The translations under genes and the position numbers were made by a program. This document shows, piece by piece, positions 37,466-48,818 of a DNA stretch of 64,000 bases; position 1 is the first letter of the stretch; every line of letters begins with the position of its first letter. Below the pieces are notes generated by a model that saw nothing but the letters and a program-made list of their open reading frames with translations, was not told where the DNA came from and ran no database searches. The DNA is from Coprinellus micaceus. Taxonomy: Eukaryota; Basidiomycota; Agaricomycetes; Agaricales; Psathyrellaceae. The stretch spans positions 2,356,001 to 2,420,000 of the forward strand of contig OX596337.1 in NCBI GenBank assembly GCA_951394405.1. Direction: 5' to 3'.

Positions 37466-37562
37466 GTTCCTCTCAACACTCGACTTCCTCCACTGCAATA
37501 ATACCCGGTATGAAGGCTCCTGCCTGCCGATAGAATGGTGAATTATGTCCTAAAAATACAGA

Positions 37563-39306
37563 CTACGCCGCATCTGGCGACAAGGCTGAGGTGAGGATCA
37601 TGCTGAGCGTTCCTTTGGCCTTCAAAAGTTCCTTCTGGAAGCGAATCTCCATAGCTAGCTTCTTTTTTAGCCGGAGGAAGAGGGCGTCAATAAGAGGTGC
37701 TTGTCCAATCACTGGCCGATACATATCTACTGCACGATGAGACTGGCGCACTTCGGACTGACAAGCTCGAAAACTCACCAATCACTAATCCGGCGACATA
37801 TGCCACAGTGCCACCGAAGCGGGGGTCAGAAATATACTTGATGAGGAGCCGGAGAATGGGCTCGAGGAGTACGTCGTCGCGTCCTGAGAGTGCAATTTTG
37901 AGACCATCTCGGTGGATGAGTTCCTTGATAAGGGAGAACACCGCCGTCGGGGGCACATTCTAGGACGAATCCTCAGTAAGCCCATCCCAATATATATACG
38001 TAGCACATCACGTACCTTTCGAAGCACAGAGTCGAGGGCGGCAGAGTACTTGAAGCTTTTGAGGAGTCGGTCATACGGCTTTAGTCGCCTTTGTCTCCGA
38101 CTTTCGCTAACACGGATTTCGTCGGCGTCTCCTACTGCCTTGCCCCGTTGTTTTGACACTGCGCCTTCTCCAATGTGAATGAGATTTAGGCTGTCCAGTG
38201 CCGACACCTCGTTGTCTTTTCCTTTTGCCTGTCTTCTCCGAATCGACAGAGTTCCGTCTGACATGCCCCCCACGATGTGGGTATCGTCAGGCTGCGAAGC
38301 CAAGTTAGAGCAGGATGTACTGGGGGCTGAAAGCCACTCACCGAAATGGCCAGACAGAGGATGGGTGCTGGGTAGCGCATAGTATGCACAACCTTGTAGT
38401 TCTCGACGTCGTACACCTTCACCATGTGGTCGAGGCTTCCGGTCAAGAGACGGTTGGCAGAAGAGTTGATGGCAAGAGCGGTGATCGTCTTCTGGTGATT
38501 GGACATGGCTTTTATACATCGACCTCCGCTGACAATGTCCCATATCCGTAGAATGGGTCCAGCAGACGAGACAGCTACGGTTCCAGAGGGATACATCAAG
38601 ACTTGCTCGACGGGGAGTTTTGAACTCGAGGACACGCTCTCTCCCATGGTCATTTCACATCCCCCAGAACGAGTGTCGAACAGCCGGACGGTTCCGTCGT
38701 ACGAGCCCGTGAGAACGAGATGAGGTGAAGAAGAGGATACTTGTCCCGTCCGGACATAGTCTGTGTGGTCGGTGAATGCGTTTATCGAGGTCTGGGATGT
38801 CACGTCCCAGAACCGCACGGTGGTGTCATCGGAACAGGAGAGTACTCGAGTGGGTTCGAGGGGGGAGAATTTTGCGACATGAACGGGTTGCTTATGGGCG
38901 TCTAGCGTTCGTAGAATCGCACGAGAGTTGATGTCGAAGACCTAGTAACGAGTTAGAGGCCTGTCGACTCACTATACGACCCACAACACACCTGGATGAG
39001 ACCACTGTCGTCTCCAGCTACGACGAGCTTTCCATCTGGACGAATACTACCACTCCGTGCAACGTCCTTGAACCTCGAGATTGTCTTGGTGACCTTCTGC
39101 GTGCGGGGTGCGTAAATCTGGACTCGCGTTGCAGCAGTCACCGCATATCGGTGTGGTTTGGCTGCAGAGAAGTGCACAGAGGTGATCGGGGCGTACTCCT
39201 TGACGAATACTGGGTGCTTGAACTGGCGCCAGTACCGCGACTCGGGCGAATGCTTGGACGAGGAGGGCCTGTGGTGCTTTTGGACGGGGACGGGCTGGTA
39301 ATCCAT
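37563..39306 (-). CDS. UTP15: U3 snoRNA-associated WD40 protein Utp15 (small-subunit processome)
   Basis: Five exons (39306-38992, 38941-38342, 38291-38016, 37959-37779, 37726-37563) give 511 residues, matching Utp15 (513 in yeast). The N-terminal MDYQPVPVQKH segment and WRQFKHPVFVKEYAPITSVHF start a seven-bladed WD40 propeller; repeat ends include VRFWDVTS, VRLFDTRS, LRIWDIVS and VKVYDVEN. After IVGGMSDGTLSIRRR the Utp15 C-terminal domain follows: LKPYDRLLKSFKYSAALDSV, an ELIHRDGLKIALSGRDD segment and a helix with DALFLRLKKKLAMEI. It acts in the nucleolus in 18S pre-rRNA processing and rDNA transcription. It is divergent from TCTP with 157 bases between starts. Confidence 0.96.
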
Positions 39307-39463
39307 GGTCAAGGCCAAAAATGATCGTAGGTGGCGATCAGGGCGGCATCTCGACAGACGCTCAATTTTATGAGCACGTGGGTGAGATTAGATGATCGAT
39401 GTATACTGCTCAGTTTTCTGAATCCTGCCTCTCTACTCAGTCCCTCTACGTCTAGCCGTCACC

Positions 39464-40167
39464 ATGCTCCTCTACTCCGATATCCTTACCAATGACGAGC
39501 TCTTCTCCGATGCCTACCCCATGTACGCACCTTCTGCCGCAGCCACGTCCAAGCATCTCCAGCTTACTCTGAATTCAGGAAGCTCGTCGACGATACTGTC
39601 TACGAGGTTGACTGCCAGACAATCACCATCAAGCCAGGCGCGGATATCGACATCGGTAAGCGGTCTCTCTCCTACCCCCCGATTGTTCTCATAGCTTTTA
39701 GGTGCCAACCCCTCCGCCGAGGAGGCCAATGAGGAGCTGGAGGAGGGTGCCGAGACCGTCATCAACGTTGTCCACTCTTTCCGTCTGAATTCCACTCAAT
39801 TCGATAAGAAGGGCTACCTCACCTACCTCAAGGTTCGTTTCTCGGACAAACGCCCGTTCCCAGCACTTATCACAGCACGATTAGGGCTACATGAAGGCTA
39901 TCAAGGCTAAGCTCCCTGAGGACCAGGTTGCTGACTTCGAGAAGAAGGCTGCGGCCTACGCCAAAAAAATTGTTGCCAAGTTCGGCGACTACGAGTTCTA
40001 CATTGGCGATTCTATGGACCCCGATGGCATGGTCGCCCTCCTCAACTACCGCGAGGATGGTGTCACCCGTAAGGCCAGCATCAAATGTTCCCCGATTATC
40101 GCGCTCATTACCTTCCCCAGCCTACATCACCTTCTGGAAACACGGCGTCAAGGAAATCAAGTGTTAA
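39464..40167 (+). CDS. TMA19: Translationally controlled tumour protein homologue
   Basis: Five exons (39464-39522, 39579-39655, 39702-39832, 39885-40068, 40121-40167) give 165 residues, the usual TCTP length. It starts [20 protein letters not shown] and contains the TCTP signature regions [31 protein letters not shown] and [20 protein letters not shown], ending [14 protein letters not shown]. The protein is an abundant, ribosome-associated cytosolic protein that moves to mitochondria under stress in yeast. The leader just before the ATG is pyrimidine-rich (CCTCTCTACTCAGTCCCTCT), as is common in highly expressed genes. The acceptor of exon 5 sits within CTTCCCCAG; the upstream frame through the intron is a false extension. 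Confidence 0.97.
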
Positions 40168-40634
40168 TTTCCTCAATCTTCCTATGTATTACTTGTATAT
40201 CCGTATCTCATCGGACGACATTGAATGGTCAAATTGTACAACATTCGACTCCCTGGCATCAGGCCGAAGCGTCCGAGTATCTACTGATGTATTCAGCTCA
40301 CTCCCTTCCCCTGTGGCCGCTCACAGCATAAAACCTCTCGGGACTGTGGCCATATGCTGCGGAACCCGCAAACCTACGACCACACGCCAGCTTGGCGAGT
40401 CCACCCCAAATGGCTTGACGCGCCTGGTTACGCACTTTAGTAGCCTTCAAATGCCTGTGCCCTGCCAGGTTCACGGAGCGAGTACGACGTTCTGCTCAGT
40501 ACTTCGATCTTTCCTTTTTTGGGTCGTTCATTAGACGCGCGCGTCGCGGTTGAACGTTGAACTTGAAGTGATGTATCTTGCCATCAACGTTCACGAAGCC
40601 GTACAGACGACCGCGCATATTCTCGTAGCAGTGT
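40168..40634. other. Intergenic region between TCTP and SPC98
   Basis: About 470 bases in tandem orientation, holding the TCTP 3' end and the promoter of the gamma-tubulin complex gene. A long open frame here (from about 40550) is not coding: the real SPC98 start is in another frame at 40635. Confidence 0.6.
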
Positions 40635-43600
40635 ATGCTATCCTCTCTCGATACTCTCATCTATACCCTAGTACCTACATCTCGAGCGGAAGAAACTCTT
40701 CCAAGGGATTTGGTCTCGCGTTGTCAAGGCATACTCTCCAGGTCCGTCAACAGCCTGAGATCGCGGGATTGAAACAAGGTTGAAGGGGTTACCCTTCTAG
40801 CTATAGACCTTCAGATCTCGAAAGGGATCTCTCCCAGCCAGTCGAATCCATCGAGCGACGACGTACGGTATCTTCGTTGAGAAAGGTGGCCGGGGTACTG
40901 AGCGATTGCAGTGCTTTTGAAGGACCCGGGAGGTGCTGATGCTCTGAAGTTCACGAATTTGGCCTCTCGTCTACACAAGCAAGTGCGTAGTTGTACTGCT
41001 TGGCCGCGCCCATTTGACGACATCCCTAATTGCCTGCAGTCCGTTATCTCAAAACAGACCGAAATTGTATCATTCCTCGCCGCCATGTCCCGTACCCCAT
41101 CATCGTCTCGACCACCTACTTCCCTTTCCCGGCCTACGACATCTCAATCTAAGAGCAGACAACCCAGTATTCGAACGCCTACGTTGCCCGTTCCACCACC
41201 TCTGCCATCCGCGGCTGGAAAATCCAAGGCCGAGTTGCTAAAGGGATGGAGAAAGTCAAAAGGACAGACCCCGATATCCGAAGTTCAGTTGTTGCGAGAC
41301 GCGATCTACCTGCTGCAGGGAATCTCGGGGACATATATCAAGTTCTCGCAAGAGGAAAACGACGACAGGATCGTATTCCTCGATGACCCGGTGAGTAAAT
41401 CGCGCTCTACTATCCTTGCTCTGCTCACATACACTTAGGACCACACCGTCTCTACCTCAACGAAAGTGCTGATCCATAGGCTCGCAGAGCTGGGATACCT
41501 GTATCGACGCGTCGACAGCTTCGTACGCGAGAGAGAAGCGGTTAACACTGTCGGCATGATTGAGCAGTCCCTCTGCCATTACCTCCAGTCCCAGCTCAAT
41601 GACTACTACCGGCTCATTGCCGTGCTCGAAACGCAACTGAACACCGCAACGACCGAGGACTCGAATGAGAGCGGACTGTCACTAAAGCGGTTGGACGTCT
41701 GGGTGAACGAGTGGCGGTTACGCATGCGGATGATGAGCGTGTGCGTTGAAGGAGCCAAGGGTGCGTTCATTTTACCGTTCAGTTCTTCGCCTCTAACCTG
41801 GACTCAGAGGCACACGGCGGTGCCCTCGTCAACTTGATACACAGCTACACCGAGAACGGCGACCCCTTCGTTCGAACATTCACACACCAGCTACTGGAAG
41901 AAGTCTCCCGCCCCTTCTTCACGACGCTGCACAAATGGCTCTTCTCCGGGGAACTGTACGACCCCTTCTCCGAGTTCTTCGTCTCGGTGGACAGTTCAAT
42001 CGGGCCTAATCACCACTCCCACCCGTCCTCGCTCCCCGGGGGGATCGGAGACCACTCCGATGTCGGGTTTGGAAGCGGGGTGCTTGGAGACACGGACGAT
42101 TTTGGGAGCAAAGATGCGGGGATTAAACTCTGGGAGTCCAAGTATCAATTCAGGGAGACGATGCTGCCACTTTTTGTGGGCGCAGCTTCGGGGAAAAAGG
42201 TGCGTTCCGCCAAATGGTGTGAGCGCGATGTTCAAACAAAAGTAGATCTTTTCGACAGGGCGAAGTTTGAACTTCATTCGATACAGCTGTCATGATAGCG
42301 AGTGGGTCTCGACAAGGGAGAAGATGAATGAGTTCCACGGATGTGAGAGACTTCCCTGCTCGGTGGGGCGCACTGCTGATGTCTTTGTAGCGCTCCAATA
42401 CAGCGATATCAGTGGGCTCGAGCGTTCGATAGACTCTGCATACCGGCTCGCGAGCGATCGACTCTTTGAAGTCTTCATAGCGAAATTCAAACTCCTGGAT
42501 CACTTATCCGCTCTTCGAAATTACCTTCTCCTCGGTTACGGTGACTTCGCCGACCAGCTCATGGAAACTCTCGGGTACGTTATCTTTGGCTATTCCTCGA
42601 TGGCCGTGTAAATGAACCCCCCCCCCTGCCTCCAGGCCGAGCTTGTCGAAATCCGCGAACACCCTTTATCGACACAACCTCACCGCCACCCTTGAATCTG
42701 CGATCCGCTCTTCGAACGCCCAACGTGACTCCCCAGATGTCCTTCGCCGCCTTGATGCCCGTATGCTCGAGTACTCGCACGGCGAGATTGGGTGGGACGT
42801 CTTCACCCTCGAATACAAGGTTGATGCTCCCATTGACACCGTCCTCGATAATTTGGCGCTAGAAGGGTATTTGAAGCTGTTCCGGCATCTGTGGCAGATG
42901 AAGAGGATCGAGAAGACGCTGGATCGGGGTTGGATGCGGGTTACGAGCGGAGCAAAGACGTTCATCCGTGCACCAGGTATGCTTTGATCTGGCCTTCGGG
43001 TAGTTAAAGTGATATCGAGCCTAGCTAACGTATGACTGGTAGATTTGGAACCCGAATGGCACAAAATACGGATCCAAATGGCGGAGATGGTCCACTTCAT
43101 CCGCCAGTTGGAGGCGTACTGCCGACTAGAGGTTATCGAGTGCTCTTGGACAGTGCTCATCGACTTCTTGAACAAGCGCGAGGGCGATCTGGACTCACTA
43201 ATTGAAGCCCATCGCACGTACATGGAGCGCCTGTTAAAGAAAATATTCCTATGGAATCCTAGGACGGGGAAAGAGGTGCGTGAAATTTCCTAGTGTCCTA
43301 GGAATCGAAGAGGACTGAAGGTCGCTTACAGGAGTTGGTTCTGAACATGGTGAAAGATGCGTTTGCCACGATCCTGATGTACCGCGAAGCTACGGTTTGT
43401 GTTTCCCTTTTCGCACTGGGTGGGCAATGTATTTATTCTGGAGCCGGCTTAGGATAACTTTTACAATTTTACGCTATCGGAAGCCGCCAGGCGCGACCAG
43501 TTGGCCGATATCGAGCGGGTATGTTTCCAGCACTGATTGGCAACAAACCCATTGACCTTCAACAACCGCAGGGGGTGTACACGGGCAAGGTACCTGAATC

Positions 43601-43772
43601 AACACAGAATGCGAGTGACCTGATTTCAAGGTTACACGAATATGGTGCGCTGTTCAAGGAGAAGATCCAGACGATGGTACAGCACCTCCAGGTGCACCCA
43701 GATCTCGACTGTCGCTTCCTTGCCATCCGCCTCTCCTTCTCTGATTACTACAAGAAATCTGACCGGCGTTGA
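40635..43772 (+). CDS. SPC98: Gamma-tubulin complex component 3 (Spc98/GCP3)
   Basis: Thirteen exons: 40635-40741, 40801-40862, 40912-40982, 41040-41390, 41439-41760, 41808-42199, 42246-42342, 42391-42574, 42636-42976, 43043-43275, 43332-43394, 43453-43518, 43572-43772. They give 829 residues. The N-terminus starts MLSSLDTLIYTLVPTSRAEE and continues into FTNLASRLHKQSVISKQTEIV, which fits the GCP3-specific N-terminal helices. A Ser/Pro-rich linker follows, then the Spc97/98 core: LLRDAIYLLQGISGTYIKF, LIHSYTENGDPFVRTF, WLFSGELYDPFSEFFV and the C-terminal gamma-tubulin-binding half with WDVFTLEYKVDAPIDTVL, FRHLWQMKRIEKTL and RLSFSDYYKKS. It nucleates microtubules at spindle pole bodies. A shorter start at 41085 has good Kozak context but would lose conserved sequence. 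The N-terminal three exons were inferred by frame and splice sites. Confidence 0.92.
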
Positions 43773-43896
43773 TACTTTTCCTTGCCACTCTCCTTAGTTG
43801 TACTTTTATCTGCTTCGCATCTGCGCATTTTGGGTATCAGAATAATGTGATCTTATTAAATATCCTATACGTTAGGCGACAGTCAAGTCATCTTAG

Positions 43897-45660
43897 CTAG
43901 AGCTCGTCGTGAGCAGTGGCTTCAGCAGCGGGGGCCTCCTCCTTTTTGGTCTCAGCGATGGGTTCTTGGGCAGCGGGCTCGTCGGCCTTGACGGGTTCTG
44001 GGAGGTCGAGGGAGTTCTTGGCGTGTTCCTCGAGGAAGGTGACGAGGCTCTCAAAGGAGCGGTCGCCCTCGTAGTCAATGAAGTCCTTGGAGCCAGCGGG
44101 CTTGAACTTGAGAGTAGGGAAGCCCTGGATACGGAAGGGAACAGTGGGAGGGAGATCGTTCTCGGGAACTTCAAGCTTGGCACTAGACGAGATTGTCAGT
44201 CAGCCAACAGTCAAAAGAGCGAATTAATGAGAGGCACGTACATGACGACCTTGTCCTTGATGGCGGCGTATTTCTCACCGAGCTGCTCCCAGATAGGGGC
44301 GAGACGCTTGCAGTGACCGCACCACGAAGCGTAGAACTCGACGAAGACGTCCTTCTTGTCGTCGTAGACAACTTCCTCGAAGTTCTTCCCGACCAAGGTA
44401 TAGACGGGACCGTCCTGGGTCTCGGGGATGGGCTGGGACTTGAGCTGGGGCTCAAGGGTGCCGGCAACGTATTGCTTGACCAACTCCTCAACGCCCTCAG
44501 TGGTGACATCCTTAGACTGGTCGTAGGGGAACTTGAGCTGCTTCTGGAGGTCCTGAATAACGAAAGCAGGCCACTTTTGCTCCTGGAGGTTCAAGGCCTT
44601 GGCGTGGTCACCGTACTTGACGGCGTCGATCCAGACAAAGTTGAGCTTGGGCTTATACTTCTGGGCGACGGGGCGGACGGCGGCAATCTGGGCATCCTTG
44701 TCCTCGCTGGTGGGGTCGACAAAGACGTAGGCGAGGGGCTTGGCGCTGGAGGCGTAGATTCCGTAGGTCTCTCCGTTGACCTCATCGAGGACGGGGATGG
44801 AAAGCTCAGCGAGCCACTCCGAGATCTCCTTCTTGTTGGCGCCGGCGATGGGGTAGGGGTACTCGGAGCGGGGCTCGTCGAAGGAACGGTAGACGACGAT
44901 GGCGGGGGGAACGACGCCAGCAGCAGCTGCGGCATCCTGGTCGGAAACGACACCAAAGAGGTAGTCGTCACGGTGCGCCTCGGCGGCGGCGCTGAATTCG
45001 GCAGCGGGGGCAGCGGTGGAGGAGGGAAGGTAGGCAATGGCAACAATCTTGTCGGCCTTGGTGAATTCGTCGTGCTTCTCAGCGGTAACATCAGAGACGG
45101 CGGGGAGAGATTGCCTTCACACCATGTTGAGTATGATTGATCTGAAACACAAAGAAGCCTGTGGTCGCAACTCACTTGACCATGAAGCTGACGATACCGT
45201 CGGCCTTGCGAGGACCAGTGTAGTCGACAGCTTCACCCTTCCTGTAGACTTTCAGGGTGCTGAGGAGTAGGGTCAGATCACGGCAAGCGGGGTGAGTTGA
45301 ATGCGAACGCACGGGTAACCCTGGATATCCTTGGACGAGCACAAATCTGCCTCCTCAACACAGTCGACCTTGGCAATCTTGATGCCCTTCTCCTTGAGAG
45401 TGGTGGCGGCCTCCTCGTAGTGGGGAGCGAGAGCCTTGCAGTGGCCACACCTATTGCAATCTCAGATTGTGTATTCCGGGAGTGGCCTCTGTAAATACTA
45501 ACCAGGGGGCAAAGAACTCGACGAGGGCGAGCGGCTCAGCCGAGACCCAGGAATCGAAGTTGCCAGTGGTCAAGCTAACAACATCGGAGTCACCCTCAGC
45601 AAGGACAAGGGAGGCAAGAGCCAAAACGGAGGCTGGTAAAGAGAGTGTTGAGAGCCTCAT
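43897..45660 (-). CDS. PDI1: Protein disulfide isomerase, ER lumen
   Basis: Five exons (45660-45503, 45450-45313, 45259-45176, 45114-44242, 44182-43897) give 512 residues. A signal peptide (about 1-21, [21 protein letters not shown]) leads into the a domain with [17 protein letters not shown] (active Cys 54 and 57), redox-inactive b and b' domains, and the a' domain with [17 protein letters not shown] (active Cys 392 and 395). A Pro/Ala/Glu-rich tail ends in HDEL, the ER-retention signal. It oxidises and shuffles disulfides in secretory proteins. The first intron falls in the Trp codon of the first WCGHC. Upstream on the same strand are a TATATAAG box and a TGACGTGT element (listed separately). 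Confidence 0.97.
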
Positions 45661-45704
45661 TGCGACGTGGTGTGGAAGAAAGAGAGGCCACGAACACTAT
45701 CGCG

Positions 45705-45712
45705 CTTATATA
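45705..45712 (-). promoter_or_regulatory. TATA-like box of PDI1
   Basis: TATATAAG on the minus strand, 45 to 52 bases before the PDI1 start codon. Strong TATA match, but this close to the ATG it would leave a very short leader. Confidence 0.4.
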
Positions 45713-45745
45713 CACGAGATGAGGTCAACACGTATGTGATTGCAC

Positions 45746-45753
45746 TGACGTGT
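45746..45753. promoter_or_regulatory. Possible unfolded-protein-response element of PDI1
   Basis: TGACGTGT with an ACGTG core, 86 to 93 bases before the PDI1 start. It resembles the core bound by Hac1/XBP1-type bZIP factors, and PDI genes are standard targets. A second GACGTGG lies directly upstream of the start codon (about 45664-45670). Confidence 0.3.
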
Positions 45754-45946
45754 CATTAGTAAAGATCACCGACCCCAATATCAGTTTAGTGGTTCTAGTG
45801 CCCGCTCCATATTCGTTTCAAATCATCGTCCAGACACACCTTGGCGCCAACTGGACACGGAGACAAGCATCATGGGGTCAAAATCAGATTATTTGTACGA
45901 TATGGTGACACGACGCGAGAATAGTTTATCCAAAGTCCGTCCGGTC

Positions 45947-47113
45947 CTACAGAATGTTCAAATCGAAGTTGCTCCCTTCCTGATTCCCGCTTGCATATTG
46001 TCTAGTCTGTGGGATAAACTGTCTCGGTGGCGGGAAGTCGGTGACAGGAAAAGTATGCGGACCTGACTGAGGGGGAGGGGAGGGGACTGGGAGGAAGGCG
46101 TTAGCTAATGCAACCACATATGGAAGGGACGAACTTACTTCGACGACGGGGCGGCGGTGGGCGACCAGCAGTACGTGATGGAGGAGTCGGTGTTGCGTGA
46201 GTAGGAGGACTGAGAGGACGGCGAGGCGGAGGAGGAGCTCTTCCAACAGGGGGAGGGCGGACAGGAGGAGAAGCAGGACGGCCTGTCGAGTCCGGAGAAC
46301 TGGATCGGTCTGAAGACGCACGCTCGGCGAGGACTGATACACGCGAAGGAGGGGGAGGGGGCATGCCCGGCCTCCTTGCTGGCGGAGGAGGGGCGGTTCT
46401 AGCAGGAGAAATTGGAGTCGTAGGGGAGGAGCGTGGGGGAGGAGCAGGCGCCGCACGAGGAGGCAGAGATGGTACAGGTCTGCTCGTCGGAGGAGGTGCA
46501 GGGGACGCACGAGGGGGAATTGGTGGCATCGCCCGTACTGGGGATTCAGCCCCCAAAAACGGCGGAGGCCGACGAGGTGGCAGAGGTGCGGCTCCTGCAG
46601 GGGAAGGGGATCGCTCTGGGAAAGTAGGGCCAGCGCGGCTGGGAATCGTGGGTGGAGCTGGGGACGGTCTAGGAGGGGCAGGGGGAGCCCTGGGTGGTGC
46701 TACGGCCGGACGACCAGGAGGGGGTGGTGCCCTCGCTGGAGGAGTGGGGGCACTGGCATTGCCTGCACTCGATGGCCTGGGGATCGTTGGAGGCCTGCCC
46801 AAGGTCGGGGGTTTCGCTATCAATATCGCATGAATACTGTGTTACGGAAGGTGCTTCATGGAGACATACCCAAGTTACCCTGGCCAGCAGGCTTCAGCTT
46901 GGGCATTCCCCCAGCAAACAAGCCTCCCAGCTGGGGTGGGCCTCCTCCAGCGGCGGGACCTGCCGCCAGGGCAGCACCGATGCCACCTCCACCGCCCGAG
47001 GGTTTCGATTTAACCGCTCCGCCATCTACTTGAGGAGCACTGCGATCATTGGTTTCAGCCTTTCGAAGCCTTCTGCCAGCTTGGATCTGAGCAAGCAACT
47101 CTGAGGAAGCCAT
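45947..47113 (-). CDS. VRP1: Verprolin/WIP-like actin-regulatory protein (WH2, proline-rich)
   Basis: Three exons (47113-46870, 46816-46139, 46062-45947) give 345 residues. Residues 6-21, LLAQIQAGRRLRKAET, are a WH2 actin-binding motif (LLxxIxxGxxLKK type). A Gly-rich linker and a PKLKPAGQGNLG segment follow, then about 220 residues dominated by Pro, Ala, Ser and Arg with repeated PPPP, APPxP and RPPPP units that could bind SH3 domains and profilin. The C-terminus (FPVTDFPPPRQF) resembles the WASP-binding end of WIP. It should stabilise WASP/Las17 at endocytic actin patches. The last acceptor is the second AG of CAGTCAG; only that one keeps the frame of the FPPPRQF tail. Single WH2 and short length make it a compact family member. 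Confidence 0.88.
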
Positions 47114-47602
47114 GGTGGGGGAGCGGAAGAAAGTCGTGCAACTGGACTCTATTTATTTGCATCACCGCTTTGTCCATATGTCATCCAATGTCATGCACAG
47201 CGCGCGCTACGCAGTGGGCTGCGGTGCACACTGCCCGTCGGACTCGAGACTCCACCAGCACTCCGTGTTCGAATTGTTCAAGTCTACACTAGCTACGAGT
47301 AGAGGAGAGTCCACATAGAGTGGGTCAATTATGGTGACCAAGTCCGATTCAAGACTCAGGAGAGAATCGCTCCTCAAGACTCACCCTGACTACGAATGAA
47401 AGGCCGGCGCCGACGAGAACTAGAATTTGCACGGTAGCTCAAACAAATGGAATGAACAAGGAGCATCTCACCAGGTGAAGGGGATGACATGAAGCTGAAG
47501 TAACGGACCTCGTCCAATAGAAATACGTTTAGTCTTTCATCTAATGTACAACAAGTCATACATACCGGCGTTCGTCACCGGATCTACCCCTGGATGGCGC
47601 GG
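47114..47602. other. Intergenic region between RBM42-like and verprolin genes
   Basis: About 490 bases in tandem minus-strand orientation: verprolin promoter and RBM42 3' end. Short open frames on both strands show nothing domain-like. Confidence 0.6.
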
Positions 47603-48368
47603 TCAGTAAGGCTTGTGCCTGCTCTTCTTCAGCTCCTTCTCCAGCTGCTTCGCCTTCCGGTGGCCAATTTCGACAGGTCGAATGGCGGTCTGATCTGCTT
47701 TCTTGAGCTTCACTGGACGGTTTCCAACGTACTTGCCATCCATCTCCTTCCAGGCCCTCAAGAAATCTTCGGGGTCGGAAAAGGCGACGAATCCATACTT
47801 GGCCTAAAAGAGGGGGAGTCATGAGGGGGAGATAGAGAACTGACGGGATAAGAACGCACCTTCTGACTCAAACGGTCCCTGATAACACGAGCCTTCTGGA
47901 AGGAAGGGTACTTGTTGAATGCGTTGGACAGGACGTCGTCGGACACATCGTTGCTGAGATCGCCGACAAAGAGACGGAACCATGCTAAGGAGGGGGTCAG
48001 TTGGAGCTGGAGAGGCGGTGTCTGGGGCACTCACAAGGGTTCCATTCCAGCAGAGTCTGGTCCTCCCAGACCTTTCCTGCTCCTTTGCGGAGGACAGTGG
48101 TGCGTTTGCCACCCTTTGGGACCTTGCCACCAGCACCACCCCTCTTATCGATCATGGCCCCGGGGACATAGACGCTCTGTTGTGCGAGAATTCCGACGTC
48201 GTATTCGTAGGCGTTGGCGGGGACTGGGGCGGCGTGAGCGGAGGAAGAGGAGGCGCCGGGCATGGGGAAGGAAGGCTGGTACGGTTTGTAGTAGGGGTTG
48301 ACATCGTAGGCAGCCTGCTGTTGCTGCATGTACTGCTGCTGGTATGCGGCATTGGCGTAGGGATCCAT
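47603..48368 (-). CDS. RBM42: Single-RRM RNA-binding protein, RBM42-like
   Basis: Three exons (48368-48035, 47984-47860, 47803-47603) give 219 residues. The N-terminal half is Gln/Tyr/Pro/Ala-rich (AYQQQYMQQQQAAYDVNPYY), then a Lys/Gly-rich linker and KVWEDQTLLEWNPSWFRL, which precedes the RRM in RBM42 proteins. The RRM (about residues 112-190) has RNP2 RLFVGDLS and RNP1 AKYGFVAF, followed by GNRPVKLKKADQTAI. It ends in a basic helix, RKAKQLEKELKKSRHK. Human RBM42 binds mRNA and hnRNP K and associates with the spliceosome; the role here is inferred. The start is the first ATG; the frame extends 26 codons upstream with only a TTG. Confidence 0.88.
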
Positions 48369-48818
48369 GGTGAGAGGCAGAGAAGGGGCAGTGATGGACA
48401 AGTCCCAAGTAGACGCAGAAGAGTTCTCACGATCAGCCAAGGCCAACGGGGTTTTGCTCTGTGGCGAGGATGCAGACGAGGACTCCTTATATATGTTCCC
48501 TGCAATGATATAATAGACAGAGAATCGTACTGGGAGATGAGCAGAGAAATAGGAAAGAGATAAGATTGAGATAAGATGTCGTTCGCTTAGTCAGAGTTCT
48601 CCCGATTTTTTGAAGAGAGCACTCACCACAGACGACGCGCATATCAGCCCAAAAGCTCCCCTCAACGACGTCAAGGTACGATCCTCTGCGAAATCCGAGG
48701 CAGCCACTCCGTCGCATCCATGTCCCTGCGTCCTCTGCTGCGTTTCAACGGGCGAGATACGTGGAGATCGAGATGGATGGCGCCTCCTGTGTCCAGATGA
48801 GGCTAAAAACATCTCCAG
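48369..48818. other. Divergent promoter region of RBM42-like and RPL5
   Basis: About 450 bases. The RPL5 ATG is immediately preceded by a pyrimidine-poor but acceptor-like ATCTCCAG, so a 5' untranslated intron in RPL5 is possible. Nothing else stands out. Confidence 0.45.

Noticed and set aside
44193..45140. 315-codon Gly/Leu/Val-rich plus-strand open frame
   Set aside because: Antisense to the PDI1 main exon; its Gly/Val richness is the complement of a C-ending codon bias.
46363..46833. 156-codon Gly/Ala-rich plus-strand open frame
   Set aside because: Antisense image of the verprolin proline-rich region (CCN codons read as GGN).
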